From Clostridiales bacterium (GTDB taxonomy: Bacteria; Bacillota; Clostridia; Oscillospirales; Acutalibacteraceae), in contig JAJQDK010000133.1 of NCBI GenBank assembly GCA_021202245.1, positions 1-27,526 on the forward strand: a stretch of 27,526 bases of DNA, given 5' to 3'. Under the pieces are notes generated by a model. The model was not told the origin of the DNA. It saw only the letters and a list, made by a program, of their open reading frames with translations, and ran no database searches. The translations under genes and the position numbers were made by a program. This document shows, piece by piece, positions 25,154-27,526 of this stretch. Each line of letters begins with the position of its first letter. The stretch's first letter is position 1.

Positions 25154-25171
25154 AGGGCAAGCCCCTTATTT
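25154..25171 (+). repeat. 18-base intergenic repeat, copy 2
   Basis: AGGGCAAGCCCCTTATTT, identical to 19151-19168. This copy lies in the htpG leader, about 55 bases before the start codon. Confidence 0.7.
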
Positions 25172-25225
25172 AAATTTCTTTCCCTCTAAATAACCGCTCA
25201 GACGGATTAAAAAGGAAGTAATAAG

Positions 25226-27106
25226 ATGGCGAAAAAGCAATTTAAGTCAGAGTCAAAAAGACTTCTTGACCTGATGATTAACTCAATCTACACGCACAAG
25301 GAAATTTTTCTGCGTGAAATCATTTCAAACGCAAGCGACGCTATTGACAAGCTTTGCTTTATTTCACTCACCGATGATAAGGTGGGTATGGACAGGAGCG
25401 ATTTCAAAATCACACTCACTGTTGACAAGGACGCGCGCACTCTCACCGTTGCCGACAACGGCATAGGAATGGACAGGGACGACCTTGAAAACAACCTCGG
25501 CACTATCGCTTCATCCGGCTCATATAAATTTAAACAGGAGCTTGACAAGGCGCAGGACGACGTAGACATCATCGGTCAATTCGGCGTAGGCTTCTACTCT
25601 GCATTTATGGTTGCCAAAAAAATCACCGTAAATACAAAAAAATACGGCTGTGATACCGCATATTGCTGGCAGTCAAGCGGAGCCGACGGCTATACCGTTA
25701 AGGAAATCGAAAAGGACGCTCCCGGAACGGAAATTATCATCGAAATGAAGGACAATACCGATGATGAAAGCTACGATGAATTCCTTGAGCAATACAGGAT
25801 TCAGGGGCTTGTAAAGAAATATTCCGACTATATCCGCTATCCGATTATGATGGATATGACCCGCAGCCGTGTTAAAGAGGAAACCAAGGACAGTGAAAAT
25901 CCCGAATATGAGGATTACACCGAAACCGAAACTCTTAACAGTATGGTTCCCATTTGGCAGCGCCGCAAGCAGGATGTCACCCAAGACGAATACGACCGCT
26001 TCTACAGCGAAAAGTTTATGACGGCAGACAAGCCGCTCAAAACCATAGTCACCTCGGTTGAGGGTGTTGTCACCTACAAGGCTCTGCTCTTTATTCCCTC
26101 AGCCGCTCCGTACGACTATTACACCAAGGAGTATAAAAAGGGCTTGCAGCTATATTCAAGCGGTGTTCTCATTATGGAAAACTGCGAAGAGCTTCTGCCG
26201 GAGCATTTCCGCTTTGTAAGAGGTATTGTGGACAGCGCCGACCTGTCGCTCAACATTTCCCGTGAGATGCTTCAGCACGACCGTCATTTGCTCACAATAG
26301 CGCAGAATATAGAGAAAAAGATTAAAAACGAGCTTAACTCTATGCTTGCAAACGACCGTGAAAATTACGAAAAGTTCTTCGCCGCATTCGGCAGACAGCT
26401 TAAGTACGGCATTGTTTCCGACTACGGAATGCACAAGGACGAGCTTCAGGATTTGCTGATGTTCTATTCCTCAACAGAGAAAAAGCTTGTTACGCTCAGC
26501 GAATATGTTGACAGAATGAAGGATGAGCAAAAGTTCATCTACTTTGCCACGGGCGAAAACGCCGCCGCTATAGACACTCTCCCCCAGACCGAGCTGCTCC
26601 GCTCAAAGGGTTATGAAATTCTTTACTGCACCGAGGATGTAGACGAGTTCACGCTTCAGAGTCTTATGACGTACAAGGAGAAAAAATTCTGTTCTGCCGC
26701 TAACGACGACCTCGGAATTGAAAGCGATGAAAAGGACGAGGAGGAAAAGGACAACAGCGCACTGCTCACCTTTGTAAAAGAAACTCTCGGCGATAAGGTA
26801 AGCGAGGTAACGGAGTCCAAAAAGCTTGTTTCACACCCCGTTTGCCTGACGGCAAAGGGCGGAATTTCCTTTGAAATGGAAAAATATTTTAACTCCGTTC
26901 AGCCCGATTCGGGTATGAAGGCACAGCGTGTTCTTGAGCTTAACCTCAATCATCCTGCCGTGAAGGCAATGGAAAGCGCAGTTGAAGCAGACATTGAAAA
27001 AGCCAAAAAATATGCAGAGCTTCTGTACAGCCAGGCACTTTTGATTGCCGGTCTGCCGCTTGAAAACCCCTCCGAGTACACCGACCTCGTTTGCTCGCTG
27101 ATGTAA
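25226..27106 (+). CDS. htpG: Hsp90-family chaperone HtpG
   Basis: This is an ATP-dependent cytosolic chaperone dimer. It has 626 residues, typical for bacterial HtpG. Seen: the GHKL ATPase domain with EIISNASDAIDKL (E31, N35), DNGIGM at 77-82, GTIASSGS at 92-99 and GQFGVGFYSAF at 117-127; the middle domain with the catalytic-loop region SLNISREMLQ; and a C-terminal dimer domain. An acidic patch at about 505-515 (DEKDEEEKDN) marks the hinge before the C-terminal domain. AAAGGAAG precedes the ATG. It has its own promoter and a strong terminator. Confidence 0.98.
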   Translation: MAKKQFKSESKRLLDLMINSIYTHKEIFLREIISNASDAIDKLCFISLTDDKVGMDRSDFKITLTVDKDARTLTVADNGIGMDRDDLENNLGTIASSGSYKFKQELDKAQDDVDIIGQFGVGFYSAFMVAKKITVNTKKYGCDTAYCWQSSGADGYTVKEIEKDAPGTEIIIEMKDNTDDESYDEFLEQYRIQGLVKKYSDYIRYPIMMDMTRSRVKEETKDSENPEYEDYTETETLNSMVPIWQRRKQDVTQDEYDRFYSEKFMTADKPLKTIVTSVEGVVTYKALLFIPSAAPYDYYTKEYKKGLQLYSSGVLIMENCEELLPEHFRFVRGIVDSADLSLNISREMLQHDRHLLTIAQNIEKKIKNELNSMLANDRENYEKFFAAFGRQLKYGIVSDYGMHKDELQDLLMFYSSTEKKLVTLSEYVDRMKDEQKFIYFATGENAAAIDTLPQTELLRSKGYEILYCTEDVDEFTLQSLMTYKEKKFCSAANDDLGIESDEKDEEEKDNSALLTFVKETLGDKVSEVTESKKLVSHPVCLTAKGGISFEMEKYFNSVQPDSGMKAQRVLELNLNHPAVKAMESAVEADIEKAKKYAELLYSQALLIAGLPLENPSEYTDLVCSLM

Positions 27107-27133
27107 AAATACACAGGGTATTTGAGTATACAT

Positions 27134-27171
27134 AAAACAAAACGCACGGCGTACGCTGTGCGTTTTGTTTT
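27134..27171 (+). terminator. Strong terminator after htpG
   Basis: A 17-bp stem (AAAACAAAACGCACGGC / GCTGTGCGTTTTGTTTT, one G-T pair) closes on a GTAC loop, and the 3' strand itself supplies the T-rich tail. Confidence 0.9.
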
Positions 27172-27218
27172 AACTTTAACAGGCAAGAAAAAAATACACA
27201 AATATTTTTATTTAATCA

Positions 27219-27247
27219 TTGACAATTTTTTGTAACTAACTTATAAT
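27219..27247 (+). promoter_or_regulatory. Promoter of the small secreted protein
   Basis: Consensus TTGACA, 17-base spacer and perfect TATAAT: the best sigma-A match in the window. Strong expression is likely (inference). Confidence 0.85.
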
Positions 27248-27300
27248 ATAAATGAACAGTGAACCAGCCTCACTGAAATTTATTAAGGAGGTCAAATCAA

Positions 27301-27495
27301 ATGAAAATGAAAAAAATATGTTCTGTTGTTTTAATCGCGGTAATGCTGTTGTCGGCATTTTCAATTACAGCTTCAGCAAGCGGTTATATTGATTTAAATT
27401 CAAGTGTATACGAGGTTACACAGCTTCCCGATAATTTGGAAGAACCTGACGAGGACACTGCCGCACAGTTAAAAAGCGGCTTATATAGCTCTTGA
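27301..27495 (+). CDS. N-terminus of an unrecognised secreted protein, probably frameshifted and cut by the window end
   Basis: I do not recognise this protein. Seen: a clear signal peptide (MKMKK, a hydrophobic core, then TASASG with cleavage expected after residue 26) and an acidic stretch (NLEEPDEDTAAQ). The frame stops after 64 residues. The +1 frame from about 27475 reads AAYIALEYTYGGTSETL up to the window end, which looks like real protein; deleting one A from the run of five at 27471-27475 would join it as ..AQLKAAYIALEY. So this is either a frameshift in a longer gene or a true 64-residue peptide. TAAGGAGG and a consensus promoter lie upstream. Only the first part can be judged here. 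Confidence 0.6.
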   Translation: MKMKKICSVVLIAVMLLSAFSITASASGYIDLNSSVYEVTQLPDNLEEPDEDTAAQLKSGLYSS

Positions 27496-27526
27496 ATATA
27501 CTTACGGCGGCACAAGCGAAACTCTT

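Noticed and set aside
25050..25225. CIRCE or other heat-shock operator before htpG
   Set aside because: No TTAGCACTC/GAGTGCTAA inverted repeat is present; only a normal promoter and the 18-base repeat.

Overview
The window looks like chromosomal housekeeping DNA from an anaerobic Clostridia-type Firmicute, most likely Oscillospiraceae/Ruminococcus-like. I base this on the short ProRS type, a 138-residue S12 with the Firmicute insertion, AGGAGG-type ribosome binding sites, sigma-A promoters with TATAAT boxes, and a secreted cohesin-like lipoprotein. This is pattern recognition, not a database match. No rRNA, tRNA, insertion sequence, prophage or CRISPR array was seen.

Layout. (1) 135-1025 (+): a predicted lipoprotein with a long Ser/Gly/Asp linker and a cohesin-like C-terminal domain. 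(2) 1144-3580 (-): proS then metA; residue E111 marks MetA as a homoserine acetyltransferase. (3) 3910-4137 (-): acpP, separated from proS by a hairpin-rich gap. (4) 4441-12408 (+): eight aromatic amino acid genes, aroE-aroK-aroF-tyrA-aroB-aroA-aroC-pheA. They cover DAHP synthesis to chorismate, then prephenate, phenylpyruvate and hydroxyphenylpyruvate, but lack 3-dehydroquinate dehydratase. A second promoter lies before aroF, and a terminator closes the run. (5) 12489-14119 (-): a CPA1-type cation/proton antiporter with two C-terminal RCK_C-like domains, broken by a one-base deletion in an A run. (6) 14419-18922 (-): the str operon rpsL-rpsG-fusA-tuf. (7) 19369-21444 (+): an LtaS-like membrane sulfatase-fold enzyme. 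(8) 21546-24367 (-): trkA-trkH, a potassium uptake system with overlapping genes. (9) 24624-25049 (+) ruvX and 25226-27106 (+) htpG. (10) 27301 onward (+): the start of a small secreted protein, apparently frameshifted and cut by the window end.

How the parts relate. The aro cluster is one metabolic unit. The str operon supplies translation factors. The Trk system (uptake) and the antiporter (probable efflux or exchange) both handle monovalent cations but are separate units. The rest are independent housekeeping units with their own promoters and intrinsic terminators. I did not find a clear new multi-gene system. The points most worth a second look are the homopolymer frameshift in the antiporter and the hairpin in its leader, a possible RNA structure touching the aroE ribosome binding site, an 18-base repeat in two promoter-proximal gaps, and the structured acpP-proS gap.
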